A DNA stretch of 64,000 nucleotides. Source: Nitzschia sp. pyKryTriq1. Lineage: Eukaryota > Bacillariophyta > Bacillariophyceae > Bacillariales > Bacillariaceae. Shown in pieces: positions 11,036 to 20,191 of this stretch. The DNA lies in NCBI GenBank assembly GCA_956465555.1, contig OY101123.1:1426001-1490000 (forward strand). The letters are read 5' to 3'. Every line of letters starts with the position of its first letter. Within the stretch, counting starts at the first letter, position 1. The notes under the pieces are model-generated. The model ran no database searches, was not told where the DNA came from, and saw nothing but the letters and a program-made list of their open reading frames with translations. The position numbers and the translations under genes are program-made.

Positions 11036-11590
11036 TTTTGCTAGAGTATTACTAGTAGCAAAAGGACGAGCAGCGAAGCAAAAGCAGGAATATGCTACTA
11101 GTAGCTAGTACGCTTATTACTCTACTAGTAGAGCTAGAGTACTCCCGGTACTAGCTCTACTAGAGGAGTAATCTGAGAGTTATTCTGCTTGTTCTCTCCT
11201 CTCTACTAGTTAGAGCTCTCTACACTCTAGAGAGTAGCCATAATGGAGGGTAGTACTATACTACTAGAAAGTGCTGGTGAGGACGACACCTCCTCGTTGA
11301 AGACGAGGGGTGCACCCTTTTCGTCGTCCTCGTCCTCGTCGAATGGTGGTAGACCAGTAGTCGCAATACCGGTCATAGCTAGTAGTAGTGGTCCTCACAA
11401 GCAGTAGCTAGAGCGCTGAAAAGGCGACCTACTACCTAGCTAGTAGAGAGAGTGTAGACTACACTCTCTACTACTACTCTACCAGCTCTAGTAGAGTACT
11501 ACTACTCTACTCTAGCTCTCTCTCTCTCTACTACTACTCTACTAGAGAGAGTAGAGAGTAGAGAGTAGAGAGTAGAGAGTAGGGTAGAAC
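11036..11590. repeat. CTACTAGTAG / GTAGAGA simple-repeat and palindrome field
   Basis: Directly visible: dense, imperfect inverted units built from CTACTAGTAG, CTCTACTAGAG and GAGCTAGAGTACTC, ending in a clean tandem array of four GTAGAGA heptamers at 11551-11578. It is not a telomere repeat. A small inverted pair around 11288-11313 (CACCTCCTCGT / ACGAGGGGTG) sits within it. Similar but shorter fields occur at 29870-29900, 32700-32810 and 62520-62660. Confidence 0.85.
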
Positions 11591-12006
11591 CCAAAGTACC
11601 AGGGTGCTGGTACTCCACAAGATAGAGTACTAGTGTTTTCCTGGTTTTCGGCCTATGGGTTTTCGGCCTTGAAAACGACCCAATCTCATTGGCAGACTGT
11701 AACTTGGCCGGAGCACAAGCAATTAAGCAGCCAAGCAAATGGCTGAATACGTCATGCTTTTACGAATTGAACCAAGATTGAACGATGCGATTCGCCGCCG
11801 TCAGGGTTGGGGAAATTCCAGGCAGAAGTCAGAAGCAATCAGAATCCTTAGAACGTGTCATTTCACATGTCACATACCTTAAATAATGACAAGGCACTTC
11901 GACCGTTTCTATCGCCATTTCTTCTAAGTAAAGTGTGACGCAAAATCACCCCTGCCATTTCGCTGAGTCGGCTCGTCTCACAAATTCTTTCATTTTCATT
12001 CCAACC

Positions 12007-12150
12007 AAGTTAAAGAACAGAACCGTTATTACGCAGGTGGTGTTGCAACAGCGGGGTGGGGGGCGGATCAGCATTGGGGTGTGTAGTGTACCGGTACTGT
12101 AGATTGTAGAGTGTTGAGTGAGGGTGCAACGGCCTGATTATTTTTATGGT
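12007..12150. repeat. Direct repeat, copy 1 (partner at 12240)
   Basis: Starts AAGTTAAAGAACAG and ends CTGATTATTTTTATGGT. It matches 12240-12406 through nearly its whole length, with scattered substitutions and a few indels (for example a CTG insertion and a 14-16-bp GT/G-rich insertion in the second copy). No coding potential was seen. Confidence 0.9.
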
Positions 12151-12239
12151 CTGTCGCTATAAAAACTACTGTAAGAAATATTAGTTTCCGGTCGAGAAGC
12201 CTTGGAGAGTTTGAATCGGGAAGATTGGTCGTTATCAGT

Positions 12240-12406
12240 AAGTTAAAGAACAGTACCGTTATTACGCAGGTGGTGTTGCAATGGCGGGATGGGGAGCGGA
12301 TCAGCATTGGGGCGTGTAGTGTACCGGTAGTACTGTACATTGTCGAGTGTTGAGTGCTGAGGGTGCAACGGTGAGTGTGTGGGGGGCGCCTGATTATTTT
12401 TATGGT
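12240..12406. repeat. Direct repeat, copy 2 (partner at 12007)
   Basis: Second copy of the unit at 12007-12150, at a 233-bp period. The level of divergence suggests an old local duplication rather than an assembly artefact. Confidence 0.9.
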
Positions 12407-12695
12407 AGAAGAAGACATGATATTGTTGGAGAGATTTGACTGATGTACTGGTGAATTCAGCAGGGGTCTTGGAGATTTCTATGGAGTAGCGGGAGGCCAA
12501 AAATACGATAGTGAGGGATCGCCAGGAGCATTTGCCAGAGAAAATCTGCAGGCGGAATTTGCAAGCTCCCTGGAGAATTTGGCAGAGAAAAAGTACCTTA
12601 ATTAAATCTGAAGTTTCTTCTTAAGAGAATTCTGCCTACTATATAAATAATATCGGGGACATCCTGCCAATCCTGCCGATTCTGCGCCTCTGATG

Positions 12696-12730
12696 TCCGC
12701 CATCCTGGAGGAGATTCTGCGCCGCCTCAG
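12696..12730. repeat. Short dispersed element, inverted relative to 39205-39233
   Basis: TCCGCCATCCTGGA, GATTCTGCGC and CTCAG blocks match the reverse complement of 39205-39233 with two 3-bp insertions. The flanks (12530-12660) also share motifs such as CTGGAGAATT and GAATTCTGCC with the 39.3-39.43 kb block, in the opposite orientation. Confidence 0.7.
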
Positions 12731-12958
12731 ATGAACCTCCTTTGCTCAAAAGGCGTAACTCAAGCTACCAAGGATGCACTCGTCGAAGCCGCCATCGATG
12801 TGACGGCTCTCCCCGGTAAGTACAACACCAACGCTCTATCATCGTCTTCCAAGGCCGAAAACCGGTTCGGAGAAATTATTAAATTTTTGGGTCTCTTCTT
12901 TCTCCCCACAATTACTACCGGTAGAGGGAGGTGCTACCCCCAAGTAATAGTTCGATGA
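12731..12958 (+). CDS. Short hypothetical ORF or 5' exon remnant
   Basis: ATG immediately after the dispersed element; 75 codons. The first 29 residues (MNLLCSKGVTQATKDALVEA...) look protein-like and end at ALPG, where GGTAAGTAC offers a good splice donor (GT at about 12817); the remainder in frame is less convincing. No downstream exon could be placed. Because it follows a repeat shared with another site, it may be a fragment of a mobile or duplicated gene. Function unknown. Confidence 0.25.
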   Translation: MNLLCSKGVTQATKDALVEAAIDVTALPGKYNTNALSSSSKAENRFGEIIKFLGLFFLPTITTGRGRCYPQVIVR

Positions 12959-13944
12959 GTTCGTTTATTATCAGTGATTGCAACCATGTTGGTACGAAAG
13001 GGGCTGGACAGTCTGAAGGGGTCGATTGTGCCTGTCGAAAGTACGTAAGATTGGGTCGTTTTGTAACGCCGACAACCAGTAAAACACTGGTACTCGTACG
13101 GCACTACCGCCCGGTACTTGCACTAGAGTTAGTGGAGAGACGAGCATCGACACGATGACTGTATTGTTTTGAATATTATAGCCTTCGGTCTTGCACATTC
13201 TATTTTTTAAAGTATCAGGCATAAATGATTCCTATTTTCTGCCATAAGTCTTGAATGAATTATTATTTGAATTACAACGTGGTCTGGTCATCCTACCAAT
13301 AACTAACTGGAAGCCTGTAGTACCGTAGTGTACGAGTACCAGGTACTGTGCAATTAGTACCGTTACGAGTAAGTCTACAACGCACTCGCTAGCTTGAGAG
13401 ATGAACGTAATATTTTTTTTTTGGTCTTTCTCCGTACATACGGTGCAGTAGTCCCCAACGACTGCGCCCGCGGGAGCGCCGGGCTGGGCTATGGGAACTC
13501 TTGTACCGTACTTGTACTGGGCCGAATTACAGTTGGTTATCATTCTCACTAAGTGTTGTGGCACAATAAATTTTCGTTCGTGTGTAAAGTATGCATATGA
13601 TGTTTACTCGCATTGTTGGTGGTACAGTTAGTCTTACTGTACGTGGTTGCGTATGTTGTGAGCAGTGACCGAGATAATAGAGCGAAGGAGCAGATAATCC
13701 TCATCATGAGAATAATCATCATCATCTTCATTATTATCCCGCCATATCCCATCATCTCAGCGATCTCTGTTTGTGAAGTTTCCTGTCCTGCTATTCATTC
13801 TCTCTCTAGAGAGGCCCTGCAGTACTTTCTTCTTTCTACCACCACTTTCTCCATAAAATAGCACATATCACGCAACACACATACGAACAGCCTACACACT
13901 GCCTGCCATACAACTTCCTTGATCGGATACAAACAATCGGCAAG

Positions 13945-15384
13945 ATGACAATAAAAAAGAGGCTCAGTATGACGGGCGCAATTGTTGCGGACTTCGACGA
14001 ACCTGAGGCACTGAAAGATAGGCTGGACTTTTTCGGGCAAAATCCCGACACTTCTCAATCGAGCATTACTTTGGAGGTCCAGAAGAGTCCACGAGAGGCA
14101 ACATCAGCGAGGCGGCGGCGAAGCTGGTTTGGAGACTCTGGTGGACACCGAGGGGGTTCGATCGAGCGTTCGGACGTACCCCAGAAGCCCAGCTCTCGTC
14201 GGAGGCACAGCTTGCTTGGGTCCTCAGCTCCCGATCTCTCTAAGGAAAAGGAGCCCGGTACGTCCAAAAAATCCACCACCAGGTGTGGTTTCTTTGGCCA
14301 ATCGACAAAATCAGCCAACGATACATCAAGTACGGCAGAAATGGACGATGAACCCTCAGAGCGTTCCGAGTCGACGATATCCTCACGACCTACGCCCACG
14401 GCACGCCGGAGAAGTCTTTTGGGGTCATCTACACCCACGCTGGACGAAACCATCGGGAGAAAACCGCCTCGACCAACTAAAAGCAGTGAACAATCTGAAA
14501 CAAGTGACAACAGTCAAAGTTTGAACTCAGCAGAAACCCCCCCTCGAATTGCGAGTCGCGGAGTGGACCGAACCAAGAGTCTCGACGGAAGTCCTCTCAG
14601 AAAAGAAAGGAATAAACTGAACCGAGGGCATGGTCTTGGTGCGTCGTGGTCGTTTCACAGTGGGGATAAACAAATACGAGCCCGTCAACAACAGGCTCGA
14701 TCGGCTGAAAAAGATATAGTGGGTTCTCCAGGCACGCCGAACTCGAAAACTGTTCGACGTCTTAGTTTAGGGTCCTTTATCGGTATGCCGGCTTCTCCAG
14801 GTACCCCCAAAACACGGAAGACTGTGAGACGTCTTAGCTTAGGGTCCTTGATGGGTATGGGTGGAAACAACAACAATGAAACTGGCGAGGCAGAGGGGAC
14901 ACCCAAGAATTCCGCCCCCCGTCGTAACAGTCTGACATCTGCCTTCATCTTCAGTCCCCCCTCCAAGAGCAGAAGCAACTCAGACAAGACGCCGAGCCAC
15001 GGCTCTCCGAGCCATACAAGTCCTAAGAGTGATTCCACCCCGCCACCTCCCGGACCCCAAACCATCACAAATCCGTATGAGTTGGTCAGCAAGTCCAGAA
15101 CGAAACGCGGATTGCCAGACTTTTCTCGCAATATGTTGATGGATACTCTTGCCAAGCAAGTCGCTATTGATTTGGCGGCATCCAATGGTAACCGTTGCAC
15201 TCCAACAAGCTATCATGGGAATATAGGACAAGGCGAGTCCATTGAAAAAATCCACAGGACAATGATGAAACAAAAGGGGGAGACGGCCCGCTTCAATCTC
15301 TTGGCGAGGCACTGGACCCAGATTGGCATTGGAATTGCGAAAAGCAAGGACGGTTTGATTTATATGTGCCAATTGTTCAAATAA
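13945..15384 (+). CDS. CAP/SCP-domain protein with repeated RRxSLxG motifs
   Basis: A 479-residue intronless protein starting at ATG 13945. The first ~370 residues are disordered and basic, with recurring serine motifs embedded in arginines: RRRSWFGDSG, RRRHSLLGSSAPDL, ARRRSLLGSSTPTL, then two copies of TVRRLSLGS followed by [FL][IM]GM. R-R-x-S is the consensus of basophilic (PKA/AGC-type) kinases and can create 14-3-3 sites; phosphorylation is inferred. Residues ~375-479 form a CAP-like domain (KSRTKRGLPDFSRNMLMDTL; GESIEKIHRTMMKQKGETAR; IGIGIAKSKDGLIYMCQLFK) closely parallel to that at the end of the 8680-10560 protein. No signal peptide or membrane segment is seen, so an intracellular location is likely. 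Probable paralog of the upstream CAP gene, same strand, 3.4 kb away. Confidence 0.8.
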   Translation: MTIKKRLSMTGAIVADFDEPEALKDRLDFFGQNPDTSQSSITLEVQKSPREATSARRRRSWFGDSGGHRGGSIERSDVPQKPSSRRRHSLLGSSAPDLSKEKEPGTSKKSTTRCGFFGQSTKSANDTSSTAEMDDEPSERSESTISSRPTPTARRRSLLGSSTPTLDETIGRKPPRPTKSSEQSETSDNSQSLNSAETPPRIASRGVDRTKSLDGSPLRKERNKLNRGHGLGASWSFHSGDKQIRARQQQARSAEKDIVGSPGTPNSKTVRRLSLGSFIGMPASPGTPKTRKTVRRLSLGSLMGMGGNNNNETGEAEGTPKNSAPRRNSLTSAFIFSPPSKSRSNSDKTPSHGSPSHTSPKSDSTPPPPGPQTITNPYELVSKSRTKRGLPDFSRNMLMDTLAKQVAIDLAASNGNRCTPTSYHGNIGQGESIEKIHRTMMKQKGETARFNLLARHWTQIGIGIAKSKDGLIYMCQLFK

Positions 15385-15645
15385 GGACAGTACAAAGTAC
15401 TGCATATTCTTACTTTACCATACGTACCTACCTCGTACTAACTTCAGAGGGTTGAAAGCCGCAAAGGGAATGCTGCTGCACAAGTTAAAAGAAAAGGCGC
15501 ATATCCGGGTTTTCGCCAAATATGAGTATTATCTAACCAAACCATTCAGTCAGAGCCTCACGTCACGATTGCTACGTGGGCATAGTCGTTTAGCTAGACT
15601 AGGTAGGTAGAGAGAACTTTGACGACTAAAGCTACTACTACTTCT

Positions 15646-15814
15646 ATATCGCAAAGCAGCGAAAAAGTGCACTGTCTAATTTAGTTACTACCTTGACGGT
15701 CGAGAGCAATTAATCTCTCTTCCGTGTAACTACTCTACTAGTAGAGGATATCGTAAAGCAGCGAAAAAGTGCAGTCTAATTTAGCTACATGCTACCTTGG
15801 CGGTCGAGAGCAAT
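15646..15814. repeat. 65-67-bp direct repeat, two copies
   Basis: Copy 1 spans 15646-15710 and copy 2 15748-15814. Both contain AAAGCAGCGAAAAAGTGCA, TCTAATTTAG and CGGTCGAGAGCAAT, with a few substitutions and short indels. The 37 bp between them include ACTCTACTAGTAGAG. Confidence 0.9.
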
Positions 15815-15989
15815 GAATCATGACGGAGAACAACAACCCAATCTACGGCGGTAACGTACCTGGTACTTGTTGCGATCGACTGCATTATTAGAGGGAAAGA
15901 GTTCGGGTAGTAGGTAGTATTAGTCTGACACGAATTCGACCGACACGACCACAACATAATTAGTCCGGGTTGTCGAGAACGTATCATCT

Positions 15990-16165
15990 GTACATACATA
16001 CGGTACCAGGTACGGTACCTGGGGGTACCACGGCGAGATTGAGGGGAGATAGCATCTACTGGTACCGGGGTAGGCGGGACGCGCAGGGACCCTGCAGGCA
16101 GGGCATCTACTGTACAGTACTCTACACCGGTAGAGACGACTCTTCGTACCGCTACAGTATGTACC
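15990..16165. repeat. Cluster of GTAC-centred palindromes
   Basis: Contains GGTACCAGGTAC, GGTACCTGGGGGTACC, GGTACCGGGG, TACTGTACAGTAC and TACACCGGTAG units. The same vocabulary recurs in other intergenic clusters at 5774-5903, 36635-36715, 40605-40700, 42280-42840, 56140-56290 and 63620-63780. Confidence 0.75.
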
Positions 16166-16327
16166 GGTATCATAGGGTACAAGCTTGTTTTTCGAGCCCA
16201 CAACATAAAAAACTCCTTGATGATCACCTCAAACTACTGAAATCAATAATTTAGTGAACGAAATTTATAACACGATAAAATCACTGTGTTCAGCGAAAAA
16301 AGTGGCTTCGTGAAAAAGAGTGGTATG

Positions 16328-16366
16328 GCACCGGTCCTAATGATACAGTAAGAAAAGGACCGGTGC
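16328..16366. repeat. 39-nt hairpin, copy 1
   Basis: GCACCGGTCCT and AGGACCGGTGC arms of 11 nt around a 17-nt loop. It is repeated 74 bp downstream with the arms intact and only the loop changed, a pattern expected if the stem matters or if this is a terminal-inverted-repeat mini element. Confidence 0.85.
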
Positions 16367-16400
16367 TTAAAAATTGGACTGGTAGGACTCGTGCGCATTT

Positions 16401-16441
16401 GGCACCGGTCCTAATCATACCCTAACAATAGGACCGGTGCC
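16401..16441. repeat. 39-41-nt hairpin, copy 2
   Basis: GGCACCGGTCCTA and TAGGACCGGTGCC arms of 13 nt around a 15-nt loop. The arms equal those of the copy at 16328; the loops share TAAT-AT and TAA positions but differ elsewhere. Confidence 0.85.
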
Positions 16442-16794
16442 TTGATATTTGACTGACTTGACGTGGAAGACAGCTTGACAGGTGCCCATGCGACTTGTAC
16501 AGTATCAAACTAATGTCTTGACTTTGTTCACTCGCTGAAGGACAAAAAAGGCAATCCCCTCTTTGAACTGGAGATGCTCAAGAATGATAAAGATCATTTG
16601 TATGGTTCCGAGACGATAGTTCGAGATCGTTCGTTGGACTGACATTGGTGTCTGATGGACGGTCAGACACGATTCTCTTCTTTTCTCGTACTCGTACGAG
16701 TAGTACACCTCTCATCAACTACTGTGTACGATACCGGTCGGTATGTCATACCGATGGCATCTCTCAACTCTCGAAGAGTTATATTCACTATCTA

Positions 16795-16810
16795 CCCCCC
16801 CCCCCCCCCC
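16795..16810. repeat. Homopolymer C run (16)
   Basis: Sixteen consecutive C, then A and five more C. Length is likely variable between reads; frame across it should not be trusted. Confidence 0.9.
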
Positions 16811-17008
16811 ACCCCCTCCGAGAAGAGTTATGTACCGGTATTGTCCAACCGCCCCCTTTCAAAACAATCACAAAGCTGAGAAACTCACAGTTCAAAGCCA
16901 CTCACTTGACCTTGAAACCTCGCCTGTCCCAGAAAGCAAGCAACCAGAGGCGAAAAGAGGAGCGAATTGCAAGACCTACAGTACCAGTACTTGTTGAAAC
17001 GAGAAAAC

Positions 17009-18544
17009 ATGGGATCGAGGTGGTCAGCATCCGCCACGGAAGAGTCGTCGTCGTCGTCGTCGTCTTCAAATTCAGCCCCCTCTGCATCATCATCGAACGA
17101 GCCAAACTCTACAGGAGGACGAGCTGCGGGGAGATGTACTCGACATAGACGGAAGCGGAATAGGGCAGAGACAGAAGAACGCGAGGATCCCTCCTCGCCG
17201 ACAGATTCCTCGAGAAGTTCATTCCTTCGAAGAAAGAAGCGACGCTTGTCCACCGATGGCAGAAGCATGTGGACTTCTTCCTTGAGTCTCTCCTCGGCAT
17301 ATAATGCTATTGCAGATTCGATGTCATTCTTTTTCGCCAAGGTGTTTTTGTATGCCGCAGAATTAGCTGCCAAATCCGCTAAACCTGGTGAGCTAGCCGA
17401 GGAGGGCGATTTGATCAAAGGGATCATTCAGTCTTTGGATTGTTTTCAGAACACTGATTTGGATATTTTGCGACGGGGATGGCGAGTATTGTGTGTTTGT
17501 AGTAAGGATTGTGATCCAGCTACTGTGACCGCGCTATTCCAAGAAGGTTCGACTTTAGAGTCCGACTTGGCAGCGGTACTGACAGGTATGGAGAGACATC
17601 CCGAACGGATCAAGATTCAATTACTGGGATTTCGGGCGTTGCGAACAATACTTGTCACCGAGAACAACGAACGATGGGATGCCTTGTTTGATGCAAGGGC
17701 TATCCCTGTCTTCATTCAAGCCATGAGAACCCACTCGAATGATGTTGTGATTCAAGGGCTTGGTATTACCTTCTTGGCCATGTTGGTTCGCGAGATAAAC
17801 TCTCGACCTCGCGAACAAGTGGTCAATCTAGGAGGTATTCAGCTGATCATTGAGGCGATGCGAAATTTTGATGACGATCCACGTCTGTTGCACACGGCTT
17901 GTTATGCACTACTTCAATTCGGGTTCAATCGACGGATAAGAGAGATGATTTTGGCGCTCGACGGCGTCGATCTCTTTTCAGAAGTAATGGAGAATCATAT
18001 TAACGATTCTGACGTCGTTGACCTCTGCCTTTCAGCACTGGGAAAACTCGGTGATAGGCGAATTTTTGATTGGGGTACAATATCAGAGGTGATACTGAAG
18101 GTGATGGGGCGATGGCCTAGAATATCATCCATCCAGGGACACTGCCTCGTTCTTCTCATTCGTGGCGCTGGGCGCCTGCCGATGCGGTATACTAAAGATG
18201 CAATCCGTCTTACCGTACAAGTCATGAAGAATTACCCAAGCACGCCTACTCTTCAATTCTTTTCTTGCGCTGTCCTACGCGAATTATTGGAAGGAGCGCC
18301 CGCTACATCGCATGTTCGCAAATGGGTTTTAGAAGAGGGCGGTATGGAATGCGTTGTCTGGGCCCTTGTGCACCATCGAGATCATTTTGGACTCCATCCA
18401 ATGGGTTTATTAGCGCTCATGAATGTTCTGGAGCATCGTACTCCGGGAGAAGCAGCAGCAACCACTGCATTTGGAGGCGACGAGCGCGCCGTCGCTGCAA
18501 TCACTGGTGTACAACTTGAATTGGTGCAAGACGATGGAAACTAG
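17009..18544 (+). CDS. Armadillo-like helical repeat protein
   Basis: A 511-residue protein. The frame reaches a TTG at 16967, but the ATG at 17009 (MGSRWSASATEESS) was chosen. Residues ~1-95 are Ser-rich then strongly basic (RRKRNRAE, FLRRKKRR), possibly a nuclear-localisation region. From ~105 onward there are alpha-helical ARM/HEAT-like units of 40-45 residues, with repeated patterns such as IKIQLLGFRALRTIL, VVIQGLGITFLAMLV, LLHTACYALLQFGF and VVDLCLSALGKLGD. Such solenoids bind partner proteins; no specific subfamily is recognised. It converges on another ARM-like gene 135 bp downstream, which shares length and architecture and may be an inverted duplicate. Confidence 0.8.
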   Translation: MGSRWSASATEESSSSSSSSNSAPSASSSNEPNSTGGRAAGRCTRHRRKRNRAETEEREDPSSPTDSSRSSFLRRKKRRLSTDGRSMWTSSLSLSSAYNAIADSMSFFFAKVFLYAAELAAKSAKPGELAEEGDLIKGIIQSLDCFQNTDLDILRRGWRVLCVCSKDCDPATVTALFQEGSTLESDLAAVLTGMERHPERIKIQLLGFRALRTILVTENNERWDALFDARAIPVFIQAMRTHSNDVVIQGLGITFLAMLVREINSRPREQVVNLGGIQLIIEAMRNFDDDPRLLHTACYALLQFGFNRRIREMILALDGVDLFSEVMENHINDSDVVDLCLSALGKLGDRRIFDWGTISEVILKVMGRWPRISSIQGHCLVLLIRGAGRLPMRYTKDAIRLTVQVMKNYPSTPTLQFFSCAVLRELLEGAPATSHVRKWVLEEGGMECVVWALVHHRDHFGLHPMGLLALMNVLEHRTPGEAAATTAFGGDERAVAAITGVQLELVQDDGN

Positions 18545-18679
18545 CTCTGGTGTTGCACAAGGGCAAATATCCTATTGCAGTCAGAACTTGGCTATTCATG
18601 ATTAGCTATACTCGTACTGTTGAACGCTAACATTAGCAACCGACTCATAAAGCTGCCGCGTCGAGAAAATGCGCTTTCG

Positions 18680-20191
18680 TTAATCTTCTGCATGATTGGG
18701 ATCTGGTGGCACAATCCCCCTTGTCATAGTCCCTAGAACCTGGAGGCCTCCCCCAAATGCCGTCTCAACCCCATTCCGTTGATCCCTGAGGAGGCAGCTG
18801 TGAAACCATAAGGCATTGTGCTGTGCTCGAAGATTGCAACGATGCTTCAACTGGCATTGATACACTGCTTCAAGGCATCCTGACTGCTTAATGACAGCGC
18901 TCGCCTTTTCGGATTGTGAGGCAATGTGAGCAAGTATCTCGCACGAATCCGCTTGAATTGCCGTATCTTCGGGATGGAGCTTCATCGAATTCCCAATGAC
19001 ACTGATCTTTTCCAACACCGTAGAAATGGCTTCATCTCTCTCGTTTCCATCTGCAATAAGAATTCTCAAGAGGTTCAGCCCGTTGCGATGAACTTTGGGT
19101 GAGTGCGGGTGAGTTTCCATTCCGAGTAAGACAAAGTTGGCCACTTCGATGCTGGAAAGATCAAAAGTCTCCTGACGATGATGGGATGAAAGAGCTCCAC
19201 TCAACACGCAAAGGCTGTTACCAAAGACCATTGGATTGTTCAAGAATCGTTTCATTGTATCGAATACAGTCGAAAGGTCAGTAACATGAAGTATCGATGA
19301 GCTTGAATCTGATGTATGAATAAGCCAAGACAGCGTCGCCGTAGCGTTGCACTGTACTGTTTCGTCCCATGCATGGATTCTCATGTTCTTGAGCAACAGT
19401 GCGACTCCACCGTCATTGACAAGCACATCCCGACTCGGTTTCTCCTCGATGGCCCAAGAAAAAATGGAGATGCCAATCTGCTGGGTTGACAAGTCGGAAA
19501 TATTATCTTTCAGCAATCGAAGTATGGACGATATTACCTTGACCTCACAGGCGATCTTTTGGAGCTCTTCCTTCGAGCATCCAATCAGATATCTTAGAAT
19601 ATCTAAGATTATGTATCTCAATTGAAGGGAGCTGGAATGATAATTTAGAGATTCGATGAGCATGAGAATATTTTCGCAGACTTTGTGCAACACATCTTTG
19701 TCCGGTTTTATCCACTGTAGCAGGGCACGGCAAGCCTCGAAATGGATACAAGGAAGATCCATGTGTGTCTTCATGGCATTCAAGAGCCTCTCAACAAAAA
19801 GTTGGGCTCCTAAGATTTTCGGTCCAGATTCTGCCAATACACGAATCCCAGTGTATTGAAGGATATAATTGTCAAGCTGAGCATTCATCATTTCTGCGAC
19901 TAGCCATGTTCTAGCGGGAAGGGAGTGGATTTCGTCCAGAAACTGTGGCAGTGGCGAGGCCGGTACAGGAGTGCCATAATGACGAAGAGAGAAGTAGCAG
20001 CTCCATAGTGCTGCTGCATCGCCGCAATATACCGTTATCGGAGGCCCGAACAACGATAGCTGCTGTTTCACACAACGGCGCTTGCCCTTTGAACCCTCTG
20101 TGCACGTGGCCACCAAAGGACGCTTTTTTCGAACTTGTTGCATTGGCATGGGTTTTCTGTCGAGCCACTGCATTCGGGAGAAAGTATTCAT
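18680..20191 (-). CDS. Armadillo-like helical repeat protein
   Basis: A 503-residue intronless protein from ATG 20191. A short basic N-terminus (VRKKRPLVATC, KGKRRC) precedes helical repeats from about residue 80: VAEMMNAQLDNYILQYTGIR, IHFEACRALLQWI, LQLRYIILDILRYLIG, VQCNATATLSWLI, VHRNGLNLLRILI and IQADSCEILAHIA. Repeat length and hydrophobic spacing resemble those of the convergent protein at 17009-18544, and the two are of nearly equal size, so an ancient tail-to-tail duplication is plausible; overall identity looks low by eye. A scaffold or adaptor role is inferred. The C-terminal 60 residues are less repetitive and end in PDPNHAED. Confidence 0.8.
   Translation of the reverse strand: MNTFSRMQWLDRKPMPMQQVRKKRPLVATCTEGSKGKRRCVKQQLSLFGPPITVYCGDAAALWSCYFSLRHYGTPVPASPLPQFLDEIHSLPARTWLVAEMMNAQLDNYILQYTGIRVLAESGPKILGAQLFVERLLNAMKTHMDLPCIHFEACRALLQWIKPDKDVLHKVCENILMLIESLNYHSSSLQLRYIILDILRYLIGCSKEELQKIACEVKVISSILRLLKDNISDLSTQQIGISIFSWAIEEKPSRDVLVNDGGVALLLKNMRIHAWDETVQCNATATLSWLIHTSDSSSSILHVTDLSTVFDTMKRFLNNPMVFGNSLCVLSGALSSHHRQETFDLSSIEVANFVLLGMETHPHSPKVHRNGLNLLRILIADGNERDEAISTVLEKISVIGNSMKLHPEDTAIQADSCEILAHIASQSEKASAVIKQSGCLEAVYQCQLKHRCNLRAQHNALWFHSCLLRDQRNGVETAFGGGLQVLGTMTRGIVPPDPNHAED

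Larger units (their letters stand above)
10561..13944. other. 3.4-kb repeat-rich intergenic region
   Basis: No full gene is supported. It contains, in order, the CTAGTAG-type palindrome field (11036-11590), a 233-bp-spaced direct repeat (12007/12240), a copy of the element also seen at 39.2 kb (12696-12730), a short ORF fragment (12731) and scattered GTACCGGTAC/CCAGGTACTG motifs around 13080-13110 and 13315-13370. No tRNA or structural RNA was recognised. Confidence 0.6.
15385..17008. other. 1.6-kb intergenic region with repeats and hairpins
   Basis: No gene is supported. It holds a 65-bp direct repeat (15646/15748), GTAC palindromes (15990-16165), two near-identical hairpins (16328 and 16401) and a poly-C run (16795-16810). 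The ORF frames crossing it are low-complexity. Confidence 0.55.

Noticed and set aside
11551-11578. Possible telomere-like repeat (GTAGAGA)n
   Set aside because: Unit differs from TTAGGG/TTTAGGG types, has only four copies and lies internally among CTACTAGTAG repeats.
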